Shown: positions 34,378 to 45,584 of the stretch, one piece after another | Position numbering within the stretch: the first letter of the stretch is position 1 | How the letters are laid out: each line of letters opens with the position of its first letter | Source: Crotalaria pallida | Taxonomy: Eukaryota > Streptophyta > Magnoliopsida > Fabales > Fabaceae | Direction of reading: 5' to 3' | Assembly: GCA_037953625.1 (NCBI GenBank) | Contig: CM075654.1 | Coordinates: 56,071,001 to 56,135,000, forward strand | Length of the DNA: 64,000 nucleotides | Made by a program: the position numbers and the translations under genes | The notes under the pieces: generated by a model | Database searches by the model: none | What the model saw: only the letters and a program-made list of their open reading frames with translations | What the model was told of the DNA's origin: nothing

Positions 34378-34930
34378 GGTAGATGACAGGGATGAGGGAC
34401 ATGTTTTGCCATTGCTGGGATGATGACCTGACGGACTGATGGAGGGGGACTTTTGGCTCTTATGGAGGATCACTGGACCATCTTCGAGACTCTCTATATT
34501 TTGACTTGTGATATATTGTATATAGTGTGAGAGAGAGTTTTATATTGATGGTCTACTTTATGTTCTATGGACTTGTACTTGGGACTATGACTTAGACCCT
34601 ACTTTTATTATGCTGTTATTATGTACTCTTGACCTATTTTCATTATGTATATGAGTTTAGATTATGTGTGCAAATGATCAAGAGCACTATAAATTTTCAT
34701 TTTCCGCTTACTCTGATTTGGATCGAAAGGAAACTATATATTTTTTACAACTTAACCCTCATTTATATGATTCTTCTAATTAAAGTAAATGTTAACTCAA
34801 TCTTTAATGAATTTTCTCGATCCAATATTTTTAAGAACCTTTTTAATTTAATCAAGTCCATATGAATGATTTACTTTAAGCAATCTTATCTTATACTAAT
34901 ACATAGTCAAAGGATCGCGTTTCACTTTTG

Positions 34931-34942
34931 TGGTATCAGTGC
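34931..34942 (+). other. Primer binding site, one mismatch
   Basis: TGGTATCAGTGC differs from the initiator-Met type TGGTATCAGAGC at one base. It lies 6 bp after the LTR end. Confidence 0.8.
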
Positions 34943-35177
34943 AAATGGTCCTGATTTGTGATCCTCAAAAGCATCCTCCAGTAAGGTCTACTCTATGCAT
35001 GGTATTACGTGATATTGAGGTGTCTTTATGCTATTCTTAAAGACATATGATGAATAGGGGTATATATGTTTATATATTTAGATATATAGTGTTGTGTTTA
35101 TAGTTTAAGTTAGGTAGTGACGCGAGTAATCCCGATGTACCTAGTGTGTAACCCAATGTCCATAGTGCAAGTCTGCT

Positions 35178-35332
35178 ATGGCATCGAGAGCCCGAAACCA
35201 TACTGATGCAATGTTGGAAAGGATTACTGCGGTGTTAGAGAATATACAGTAGCATCAGAAACAACAAGTTAATCAGGAACAAGTTAATGTCGCAGCTGCT
35301 GAGGAAAAAAATCTAGCTGATTTCCGGAGTTG
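35178..35332 (+). pseudogene. Start of a chromovirus gag gene, cut by an LTR
   Basis: ATG at 35178 opens a frame resembling the gag start at 58186 (ARNHTDAMLERITAVLE, later AADFRSC-like ADFRSC). An in-frame TAG lies at 35250-35252, and the gene ends at the insertion of the LTR at 35333. The remainder of gag-pol is not in the window. Confidence 0.8.
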
Positions 35333-37150
35333 TGTAACATCCCTAATTTAATTCCCAAGTTTAATTAGGAGATTAGTGGACTTAAGTGGTGAAGAGTGGT
35401 AGGAAAAACCCAGTGATAGATATTAGAACCAGGAATAGTTAGAGAATAGTTAAAGTTTCTAAATAGGGAGAAAAATTAGGATTTTAATATTTAGAGCTCA
35501 GAAACCAAAAACCAACCGTTGGATTTGAAGATAAGTATGTTAGGAAGGTTATCTTCAAATTTGAGCAAGATCCAACGGTTAACGAAGAAGTTATGGCCAT
35601 TTGAATTGCGAAAGGTGCTGTCAATTTTAGCATTGGATATCTATATCCAACATGGGACATCGATATTGGATATCGATATCCATAGGTGGATATCGATATG
35701 CACGACTCTGCAGCAACAATTTTTAAGTCGGTAAACACGTATTTTCACTCATTTTTCATGGTTTTCTTCCCCTCCTTCCACGAGCTCTCTCCCTCCCTCA
35801 ACCTTAATGTTTCCAATCGACCAAACCACCCTAATTTACATGAAATCAACATCACAAATCGGTTCCCCATCAACTTCTAGCTATTTTCCCTCACATAAAT
35901 CACATATATCTCCCTCTTTCATTCAAATCCCAATTCACCCACCAAAACCTAGGTTTGTGCAATCACTGCCATGGAGCTTCTAATTGTTCAAGGAGTCTTA
36001 GAATATGTTGGAGAGCATGGAATAGGAGGCTAAGGAGCTAGGTTTGGAGTTTTGTAAGTGGGTTCCAAGAGAACCCCAATTTTCTCTCTCTTTCTCTCTC
36101 TAGAAGGTAAGGGGGGAGACATTTGGCTTAAATTAGAGAAAGGATATAGTAATAATCATAGAAATATAACTGTATACATATGTTTGGTTTGTCTTTGTAT
36201 GTATTATGTGTGGTAGCTGAAAATAGGTTTTTATGTGAAATTGATTGGTTGTTGATTATGCTGAATTGTGGCTTAATTTATAATTGAACTTGCATGATAT
36301 GAATGAATGAAAGCTATTATCATGATTGTGGTTGATCATATAATTTATTGGTAATTATGGGATTATTATGGATAATAATCCTAAGTTGGAAAACATACTT
36401 AAATGGAAAGAATGTTATAAAGGCTTGAATATTTAATTAAAGTAAAATATGTAGAAACACGTGCATTAAGAAGTGAGGAAGGACGTTAGGAATTGGAAAA
36501 GATACGAGATTATTCTATGGACCGAAGGACGAATTCACGCGAAGGTTCATAGAATCGACGGACGAGAGTGTTATAGTGACTAGATTGTGTTATTTAAACA
36601 ATCGCGGAAAGCTATTATAGAGGACTTTGATGCACTAGAGGACCTAATACAGTATGAGGTATTCTACAAAGGGATGAAGTACTGGATAAGTCGGGGATTG
36701 GTCCTGTGCACACTGTAATAGCTTTTATCGACCACTTATACACATCATGACTAGTGCAAAGTGGTCCCTGCTATAGCCAATTTGGGTAAAACGGCCCAAA
36801 TTGTACGAAGGACGAATACACGCAAAGTACTGTGCGAGCATTGGTTGAGGGACACTTACTCCTAGTTGATCTTTTCCAATTTGTGTGGAGGGTGATGTGA
36901 GGATATATGGAAATATGGAATTATGGCCATATGGATAAATGGAAACCAATGGAAAATGGTATATGGATTATTATGGATTATGGAGTTGCATTGCATCATA
37001 TGCATTTGTGCATTTTGGATTATAATATGGAAAATATATGGAAACTTTATTTATATGGAATCATATATTGGTGTGATGTGTATATACTTATATTCTATTA
37101 TTGTTATTATGTGTTTTCTTTAATTTCTGTTTAAATGTCTCACCCTCTTG
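35333..37150 (+). mobile_element. Group B-like LTR, 3' end missing
   Basis: Starts TGTAACATCCC and shows group B layout: TCCAACGG blocks around 35512-35580, palindromes GGATATCGATATCC (35668-35681) and relatives, and donor-like GAAGGTAAGGG (36104). It runs into Athila internal sequence at about 37150 without reaching an LTR end. The 5 bp before it (AGTTG) have no partner that I found. No gene seen. Confidence 0.7.
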
Positions 37151-37178
37151 GTTGACATTTTTAAGCAAAATTGAGAAG

Positions 37179-38120
37179 ATGGCTTCCAACTGTCAACAAT
37201 TCCATGCAAGAAGCAACAGTGATGCAATAGTTGTGAGGGATGTAAATGATGTTGGTGCAGACTCGGGCAAGGTTGAGAAGCTTGAGCAGAAAATTGATTC
37301 TCTCACAACATTGGTCACACAATTGGCTGTCAATCAGAAAAAGATGATACTTCCTGCTAGAGTGTGTGGCATATGCACATCCATTGAGCACCCCACAGAT
37401 GCATGCCCTTCCCTTCAGCAGCAACCGCCGATGACAAGTGGTGACCAACCTGAGGCCTATGCAGCAAACATATACAACAATAGAGGCCCACAACAACACA
37501 ATCATGACCTCTCTTCCAATAGATACAACCCTGGATGGAGGAACCATCCCAATCTGAAGTGGTCTGATCAACAACAACAACCTCCTCCAAATGTTCCATT
37601 TCAGAACACCGCTGGACCGAGTAGACCACCATATGTACCTCCTCCAATCCAGCAGCAAAGGCAACAACAACAGCAGCAAGTGGTTCATCCTGCACCATCA
37701 GCCCCTCCATCCAACCAACCTACCTTGGAGGAGTTGGTGAGGCAAATGACCATGCAAAACCTCCAATTTCAACAAGAGACTAGAGCATCCATTCAGAGAC
37801 AAGAGGCATCCATTCAGACTTTGACAAATCAGATGGGTCAAATGGCTACTTCTCTCAACAACTTGCAATCTCAAAATTCTGACAAGTTGCCATCCCAAAC
37901 TGTGATCAACCCTCAGAATCAGAATGTGAGTGCCATCAACCTGAGGTCGGGAAAGCAGATTGTCACACCCACACCACAACCTCACCTCAACAATGATGCT
38001 CTAGCTTCCTCTAAAGGGAAGAGCCAAGTGGTAGATGAAGGTGAGCATGCTAGCACCAAAGAGAATCATCCAACTCAACCCTCCTCAACTTCAACCACAA
38101 GCCCTGCTGTTGTCCTATAA
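37179..38120 (+). pseudogene. Athila gag, C-terminal part
   Basis: The frame runs from MASNCQQFHARSN through a coiled-coil-like stretch (KVEKLEQKIDSLTTLVTQLA) and a CCHC-type segment (CGICTSIEHPTDAC) to a Gln/Pro-rich region, ending at an in-frame TAA (38118-38120). The pol frame continues in the same phase directly after this stop, so the stop interrupts a former gag-pol frame. The N-terminal capsid part is missing. Confidence 0.8.
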
Positions 38121-38153
38121 CCTCCTCCTGTTCCTCTTCCATTCCCACCAAGA

Positions 38154-40508
38154 GTGCCTCAAAACAAAAAGGTGGAAGAGGTGGACAAGGACATTCTTGA
38201 CACATTCAGGAAGGTGGAAGTCAACATACCCCTTCTTGATGCAATAAAACAGATTCCAAGGTATGCGAAGTTCCTTAAGGAGTTGTGCACTCATAAGAGA
38301 AGACTCAAGGGCAATGAGAGGATAAGCATGGGAAGGAATGTCTCCGCTCTCATAGGTAAACCTATCCCTCACATTCCTGAAAAATGTAAGGATCCTGGAA
38401 CTTTCTCTATACCTTGCATCATAGGCAATGTTAAGTTTGAAAATGCTATGCTAGATTTAGGAGCATCCATAAATGTCATGCCTATGTCTGTTTTTAAGTC
38501 TCTTTCTCTTGGACCTCTTCAACCTACGGGTGTGGTAATTCAATTGGCAAATAGAAGTACTGCCCACCCCGCAGGTTTGATAGAGGATGTCTTGGTTCGG
38601 GTTGAAGAGTTGATCTTCCCTGCTGATTTTTACATACTTGATATGGAAGATGACTCTCCCCGTAATGTTGTTCCTATTATTTTGGGGAGGCCATTTTTGA
38701 AAACAGCCCGAACCAAGATAGATGTGCATTCAGGTTCACTTTCCATGGAGTTTGATGGCAGTGTGATCCGATTTGACATTTTCCATGCTATGAAACATTT
38801 TCCTGAGGATCACTCTGTTTTCCATGTGGACTTGCTTGATGATTTGATAGATGAGCATATGCTTGACTTTTTGCATCATGATTTTGAATTGCCATCTTTC
38901 ACTGATTCATTTACTTGTCCATCATGCACTAACTCTGGATGGTGCACCGCATGCACTGAAATAGCTCAGTTTCTAGACTCTGCCACTGCATCTGATGATT
39001 CATATGTTATAGATTCAGATTATGCCAACCCTAACCCCATATCTGTTATGCATGAGTCTGATTCACTTGTTCAGGTGCAGGCAGCAGAATCCATTTCTGC
39101 TGTCCCGTTAGTTCCATCTATTATGCAGGCACCCTCATTGGACCTGAAGCCCCTCCCTCCTCATCTCAAATATGCTTACTTGGAGGATGAGCAGAAACTC
39201 CCAGTGATCATCTCTACCTCACTTTCTGTTGATCAAGAGGAGAAACTGCTGGATGTGATAAGAAAGAACAAGAGGGCAATTGGATGGACTTTAGCGGATA
39301 TTCCTGGAATTAGCCCCTCCATGTGCATGCACCGCATTTTGTTGGAGGATGGGACTAAACCAGTGAGACAACCCCAAAGACGATTGAACCCCCAGATTCT
39401 TGATGTGGTTAAGAAAGAGGTCACCAAGCTGCTCCAAGCGGGTATCATCTACCCAATTTCAGATAGCACTTGGGTGAGCCCGGTGCAAGTTGTCCCCAAG
39501 AAGTCTGGTGTCACAATTGTCAAAAATGAGAAAGATGAGTTGATTCCCACTAGAGTGCAGAACAGTTGGAGAGTCTGCATTGATTACAGAAAGCTCAACC
39601 AGGCGACTCGCAAGGATCATTTCCCTCTCCCCTTCATTGATCAGATGTTGGAGCGCTTGGCAGGTAAATCTCATTATTGCTTCTTAGATGGATTCTATGG
39701 TTATTTTCAAATTTACATTGCACCAGAGGACCAACATAAGACCACATTTACCTGTCCTTTTGGCACATTTGCATATAGAAAGATGCCTTTTGGCCTATGC
39801 AATGCTCCTGCCACATTTCAAAGATGTATGATGAGTATTTTCGCTGACTTGCTCGAGCATTGCATAGAGGTCTTCATGGATGATTTTAGTGTTTATGGCT
39901 CCTCATTTGATGCATGTCTTGATAATTTGACTAAGGTGCTTAACAGGTGCATTGAGACTAACCTTGTCTTGAATTTTGAAAAATGCCACTTTATGGTAGA
40001 ACAAGGCATAGTCTTAGGGCACATTGTTTCCCACAAGGGCATAGAAGTTGAACCTGCTAAGCTGCATGTAATATCACATTTGCCTTACCCCTCTTGCGTG
40101 CGAGAGGTGCGTTCTTTTCTTGGTCATGCAGGTTTCTATCGCAGGTTTATTCAGAACTTTAACAACATTGCCCTTCCTCTTTCCAAGTTGCTTCAAAAGG
40201 ATTCCCCATGGGAATTTGGAGACCAATGCAAGAGGGCATTTGATGAATTGAAGAAAGCTCTAACCACCACTCCCATCATCCAACCACCTGATTGGACCCT
40301 CCCATTTGAGCTCATGACTGATGCTTCAAATTATGCTTTGGGAGCAGTTCTCTCCCAAAGGGTTGGTAAGCTGTCGCATGTGATTTATTATGCTTCTAGG
40401 ACTTTAGATGCAGCACAGGTTAATTACACAACAACTGAAAAAGAACTTTTGGCTATTGTTTTGCACTTGACAAATTTAGATCATATTTGCTTGGTTCTAA
40501 GGTTGTAG
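38154..40508 (+). pseudogene. Athila protease-reverse transcriptase-RNase H (start)
   Basis: A 784-codon frame. The protease region has D-L-G-A (38454 on), where many retroelements have D-S/T-G-A; a variant of this kind is usual in Athila-like elements as I recall them. Reverse transcriptase has FMDD (39872-39883) and KMPFGLCNAPATFQRCM. RNase H begins LMTDASNYALGAVLSQ (about 40313). The frame shifts near 40470, after which the RNase H match continues in another phase. Confidence 0.85.
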
Positions 40509-40566
40509 TGTACACTGATCATGCTGCTCTGAAGTATCTTTTGAAAAGACAGATTCCAAACCTAGG

Positions 40567-41163
40567 TTGATTAGGTGGATGTTGCTCCTCCAGGAGTTTG
40601 ATCTTGAGATTCAGGATTGGAGTGGTGCGCATAACCTTGTCGCAGACCACTTGAGCAGGATAGAGAGAGAGGAGGATGCATTTCCTATCCGGGATAACTT
40701 CCCGGATGAGCAGCTTTTATCTTTACATGTTTCCCATCCCCTTCCCCAAACTCCTTGGTTTGCAGACATTGTTAATTATCTGGTTGCTTCTGTTTTTCCT
40801 GCCTTGGCATCCAAAGCTCAAAGAGACAAATTAAAGAGCGATGCCAAGCATTATGTATGGGATGACCCCTATTTATGGCGTTTTTGCAATGATCAGGTCA
40901 TTCGCAGGTGCATTCCAGACCAGGAGATCCAATCGGTTCTCCAATTTTGCCATGCTTCACCAGTGGGAGGCCACCTTGGTACTCAAAGGACAGCACGAAA
41001 GGTGTTGGATTCTGGATTTTATTGGCCTACCATTTTCAAGGATGCGAGCAACATCTGCAGCTCGTGTGAGCAGTGTCAAAGAGAAGGAGGCGCCCTTTCT
41101 TGGAGGCAACAGATGCCGCAACAACCTATGTTGTTTGTGAGGTGTTTGACGTCTGGGGTATAG
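40567..41163 (+). pseudogene. Athila RNase H end and integrase zinc-binding domain
   Basis: The frame contains the RNase H terminus (NLVADHLSR) and the integrase HHCC segment (GGHLGTQRTARKVL...CEQCQREG, about 40970-41090). A second frameshift near 41090 moves the integrase core into another phase. Confidence 0.8.
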
Positions 41164-42062
41164 ATTTCATGGGCCCCTTTCCTGTTTCTTTTGGTTTTTA
41201 TTATATCTTACTTGCTGTGGATTACGTATCCAAATGGGTGGAAGCTAAGGCCACCAGGACTAATGATGCTCAGGTTGTTGTAGATTTTGTCAGGTCTAAT
41301 ATCCTTTGCAGGTTTGGCATACCTAGAGCCATAGTTAGTGACCAAGGCACACACTTCTGCAATAGATCCATGCAAGCTTTGCTCAAGAAGTATGGGGTTG
41401 TGCACAAAGTTTCTACACCCTATCACCCCCAAACCAACGGGCAAGCTGAGATTTCAAATAGAGAGATCAAGCGGATTTTGGAGAAGATGGTGAAGCCTAA
41501 TAGAAAGGATTGGAGCACACGATTGGAGGATGCTCTGTGGGCCCATCGGACCGCTTACAAGGCACCCATAGGGATGTCACCCTATCGGGTTGTCTTTGGT
41601 AAGGCGTGCCACCTGCCTGTGGAGATAGAGCACCGTGCATATTGGGCTATGAAGCAATGTAACTTAGCTCTTGATCAAGCGGGTGAGGAGAGGAAGCTGC
41701 AGTTGAGTGAGCTAGATGAGATCTGCTTGGAGGCCTATGAGAACTCCAAATTCTACAAAGAGAAGACCAAGAAGCTTCATGATAACTCCATTTCCAGAAA
41801 GGAGTTCTTGGTTGGTCAAAAAGTTTTGCTCTACAACTCTAGGCTTGGACTCATGAGTGGAAAGCTCCGCTCTAAATGGATTGGACCGTTTGTAGTCACC
41901 CAAGTGTTTCCTTATGGCACTGTGGAGATCAAGAGTGAGTCCACGAACAAGAGCTTCAAAGTCAATGGCCACCGACTCAAGCCTTTCCTAACCACCCCTT
42001 CTTTGGATGATGCACCTGTGGAGGAGGCCTCATTGGTCGACCCCACTTTTGAACAACCATGA
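41073..42062 (+). pseudogene. Athila integrase core and C-terminus
   Basis: Catalytic residues are present: D in WGIDFMGPFP (41163), D in IVSDQGTHFC (41340) and E in GQAEISNREI (41448), with D-x35-E spacing. The C-terminal DNA-binding part includes KLRSKWIGPFVV and VNGHRLKPF. There is no chromodomain, as expected for Athila. The core itself is uninterrupted, but it is separated from the rest of pol by frameshifts. Confidence 0.85.
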
Positions 42063-43525
42063 CTTAGGGAGTCTCCTTTTCTCCTTCCTTACTCTTTTTA
42101 TTACACTTGTCTATATCTGTCTGATTCTGCTATTTGTGTTCCATTGAGGACAATGTGTGATTTAAGTGTGGGGGGAGAGTAGTTTAGGTTGCATATTTTG
42201 CTTTGATTTTTTTTTAGGTTTTGCTTAGTTTTGGGCATTTTCTTGCATGTTTTTGCTTCATTTTAGTAGAGTTTTGGTATCTTGTGTCTGAATTCATGCA
42301 TTTCTGTGTGTAAAGTTGCTTTTGATAATTAAGAGGTGGTAACACTGTGATAGAATTGTCCCTTTTGTGAGGATTTGAGCCTTAATTGTGGGTGGATTGC
42401 TATATATGCCACCTAATTTTCTTTCATGTGTGATTGCACTCTGGATTACTTGCACTCTAGAACTTGACTTGACTCTTGTTGATACTTGATTGCTCATGCA
42501 CATTTTGAAATGATTTAGGCACTTTCTTTCTTGAATAAGCTACTAGCCATATGAGCCTACCTTGAATGAATGTATCCTTTGCTAGCCCCTTTGAGCCTTT
42601 TTATCCCTTTCCTTGTTCTTTAGCTCATTACAAGCCTATGACTGAAAAACCATGATTGTCCTAACCTTAGGGAATTTTGGAGCTTTGGAATTGTTTTGGG
42701 AATGGGTATTAGGTAAGAAGTATGCTTTATGCTTTAATTGGTTGAGTTCTTGGTTTTGCCTCATTGGTTGTTATAGTTATGGCTTCATCTTCATGCCATT
42801 TGTGTTGTTTCTTCTTTTCTTTTTGTATATCTCTCAAAAAAAAATTGAAGACAAAAATAAAAAAAAAAAAATGCAAAAATAAAAAGAAAAAAAAAAGAAA
42901 AAAAAAAGTGAATAAAAGGTTGTTGAGGCAAAGAGGATTGGAATTAGTGGTTGTTGATTTTGGGGTGGATTTTGCTTACTTTTTACTTATTCCCCATTGC
43001 TCCTCTATTCCCTTGGTTTTAGCTACATTCCCATATTTTTATCCTACCTTGTCCTTGGCCCCATTACAACCCTTAAAAGACCTTTTGATCATTTTGTGCA
43101 TGTGTGTTGATGGTTGATGTTAGAGGCTTGTCAAGCTTATGGTTGTGTTTGTTTTTCATGATGTGCCTTGAGTGTAAATAATGATTAACCCCAAACACTT
43201 GAGTGTAAACACTTTTGAGTGATCCTTGTGAGTTTCTATCATCTTTGTGACTATCCTCTTGATGTCATTGGTTTCTTTGCATACTTGAAGTAATTGGATG
43301 ATGTTCGCGGATGCTTTGACTCTTTGATCCTTAACCATTTTGTGTGCTTGAGTTTGCCCATTTCTTTGCATTTCCTAGAATTCATTGTGAAGTATGTAAT
43401 CTCTTAGGTTTGCATTTCTTAGTTGTAGTCATCTTGTTGCATGATTCACTTTGGTGCATATTGATCTTCATAGTCCTATCTTTTGGTTTTGCCCAGGAGT
43501 GCAAAAGGATAAGTGTGGGGGTATT
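42063..43525 (+). other. Athila 3' non-coding region with two purine tracts
   Basis: No supported gene and no env-like frame. A first G-rich tract AAGTGTGGGGGGAGAG lies at 42164-42179. The second, AAGTGTGGGGG at 43511-43521, directly precedes the LTR and is the likely polypurine tract. An A-rich low-complexity run lies at 42837-42908. Confidence 0.65.
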
Positions 43526-44573
43526 TGATGAGCATTTTATTTCCCATTATTCCTTGCATTATTTTACTCCTATTATTGATACTTGTTGCCCATTTGACAT
43601 TGATTAGCTTGATTTATTGATTTAGAGTTTATTGGACTAATATTCCGAATATTGTTTAATTTGGAATTATTTAGCCTAATTAATTCTATTTCTATTTTCA
43701 GGTAATATTTGGCACAAGGACACTTTGGGAAGTTTGGAAATGAAGATTGAAGTATTGAAGTGAAGATTGTAATTTGCATTTAGGTCCCTTTTTAATTGTA
43801 ATTTTCAGAATAGTGTTTCTTAGGATTTGGGCCCATGTTTTAGGCCCATTTTGTGTCTTAAGAGGGGAAATTCGTGTAACCCCCAAGAACACACTCCCAT
43901 TTCAAATTTCTCACTCTCTCTCTAGGTTAGAACTTCTCTCTTGGCTCTCCCAAGTGGTGGTGGCTGCTAGGGTTTTGTTCTTCCCCATTTCTACTCGTTT
44001 TTCTTCATTTATGGCCATGGAAGGCTAGACTTCAAGGGTTAATCCCTTTGGTATTGTATTATCTACTCTTGAGCTCTTGTTATTAATGCAATTTCGTTTT
44101 CTCTTCTCTGTTTTCATGTTTATCGATGTGTAGTGGTTTGCTTAATTCCATTTCGTAGAGATAATACATGAATATAAATGCTTAATTTGTATTAACTCGT
44201 AAAAACTCCAATTCTAGTTTCTGATGCTTAATTAGAAGTTAGGGTTTGGAGTGATAACTGAATTTTCGCTTAGTATTTGGTTATCACGAGTTGGACAGAG
44301 GAGAGGAGAGGAATCGATCTTTAGTAAGCTAGGATTGAGTAGTGTACGTAACCAAAGGGGTTTGCCCGCTTTTGTTTCTGATTTTCTTAGTTTTTATATT
44401 CTGTTTGTGTTTTGTTCTTCACATTTGTCACACACAAAAACCCCCCCATTTTACTGCACACTACGTGTTTGATACTTTGCCTAGACCGATATTCGCTGGG
44501 AAACGACCTAGGATCACCTTCCTAGTACTACAGAATAAACACCTTTTATTTTGATCGGGTACGGCCTCGATCA
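43526..44573 (+). mobile_element. Athila LTR
   Basis: The segment runs from TGATGAGCATTTT, after the purine tract and TATT, to GGCCTCGATCA. It is about 1048 bp. The segment near the end (GACCGATATTCGCTGGGAAA, ACGACCTAGGATCACCTTCC) is typical of Athila LTRs as I know them. The partner LTR is not in the window, so the borders are inferred. Confidence 0.65.
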
Positions 44574-45155
44574 AAGAGGTTAACAAGAAAACTAAGAATT
44601 TTAAAGTAATCGGGCAATGAATTAATTCATTGTTTTATTTAAGTTATACGCCGATTAAATAGGAGTCCTTATACATACGACACCAATCAATTTGGAATGA
44701 AACTTAACTTTCAAGCTCAAAGTAAAAGGGGATGTAATTGTTCCAACCTTTGGAAGATGAACTAAATTAATTTTTTCTAATTCAAAGGCGTATTCCCTTT
44801 TTCCTTGGGTTTGCAAATCCTAAGTAATTTTATATTTCTTCATCTAAACTCTCCGGAAGTTAGATGGAGGCAACACTTTTTAAAGACATATGTCTGGAAT
44901 TGCAAAGTTGTTTTCAAAGTTGCATCCAAGTCATTTTTACAAGGAAAAATCTCAAGGTTGTAAGTACCAACCAACTTGGATGATTGAGTCTTTTATTAAG
45001 GTTTTACCCGAACTCAAAAGTTTTCCATTAAGAGAAGAATTCGATTTTCAAAAGTTTTGATTCCATCGGCATACTATTGTAAATGTTTTCTTGTATACCA
45101 CTTCGATTTTCATAACATGAAGAATGCATATATGTATTCCAATAGATTATCTTGT

Positions 45156-45198
<43 letters not shown>

Positions 45199-45584
45199 TT
45201 CATAACTGATTTTCTAGACCCCCCATTGATTTTAAAAGGTGTAAGTATGAGGGTTGCATTTGTTTTTACTTTAACCCCATACATGATGATTGTTTTTACC
45301 GAAGTTTGTAACATGGCATAGGAATAGATTTGATATTTCAAAACTCCTATCAGTATGCAGAAATTCAATAGTGGATATCGATATCCAGTAGGAGATATCG
45401 ATTGTGCCTATCGATATGCACAAGGGGGATATCGATATCACCTCTCCAAAATTTTTCTACCAAAATCTAAATTTTACATCTGAATTGATTAAAAAAAAGG
45501 TTGGTTGTTAAAAATTTTGTTTACTGAATATCTGATGTGTGCCATTCTAATAGATAGATTCCTATCTTCTGGGAGTTAGATGTT
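44574..45584. other. Unassigned stretch with palindrome cluster
   Basis: No supported gene. A (TA)n run lies at 45157-45195. Several GATATCGATATC-type palindromes lie at 45373-45440 (GGATATCGATATCC at 45373-45386), the same word as in the LTR at 35333 but in different surroundings. Probably part of a further, undefined LTR element. Confidence 0.4.

Larger units (their letters stand above)
31713..34924 (+). mobile_element. Group C 5' LTR
   Basis: Starts TGTAACACCCC and ends GCGTTTCA, six bases before a primer binding site; 3212 bp. Layout: palindrome GGTAATCGATTACC (31988-32001), TATA-like CTATATAAG (32134), leader hairpin near 32272, donor-like sites (about 32416 and 32646), further ATCGATTA copies (33050-33170), hairpins (33431-33524) and a broken copy of the LTR ORF (33935-34377). 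Confidence 0.85.
37150..44573 (+). mobile_element. Athila-type Ty3/gypsy element, 5' truncated
   Basis: Contains the 3' part of gag, a broken pol (protease, reverse transcriptase, RNase H, integrase), a long non-coding segment, a purine tract and one LTR (43526-44573). The 5' LTR, primer site and gag N-terminus are absent. Protein motifs (LDLGASINVMP, FMDDFSVYG) and the GAGGACAATGTGTGATTTAAGTGTGGGGGG-like stretch after integrase are of Athila type. The left border is estimated to within about 30 bp. Confidence 0.8.

Noticed and set aside
34149..34473. Minus-strand frames opposite the LTR ORF copy
   Set aside because: They are antisense shadows of the GC-richer ORF region and have no counterpart conserved in the intact copy.
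42837..42908. A-rich run as the poly(A) tail of a retroposon or processed gene
   Set aside because: It lies inside the Athila non-coding region with no LINE, SINE or cDNA sequence before it and no target duplication.
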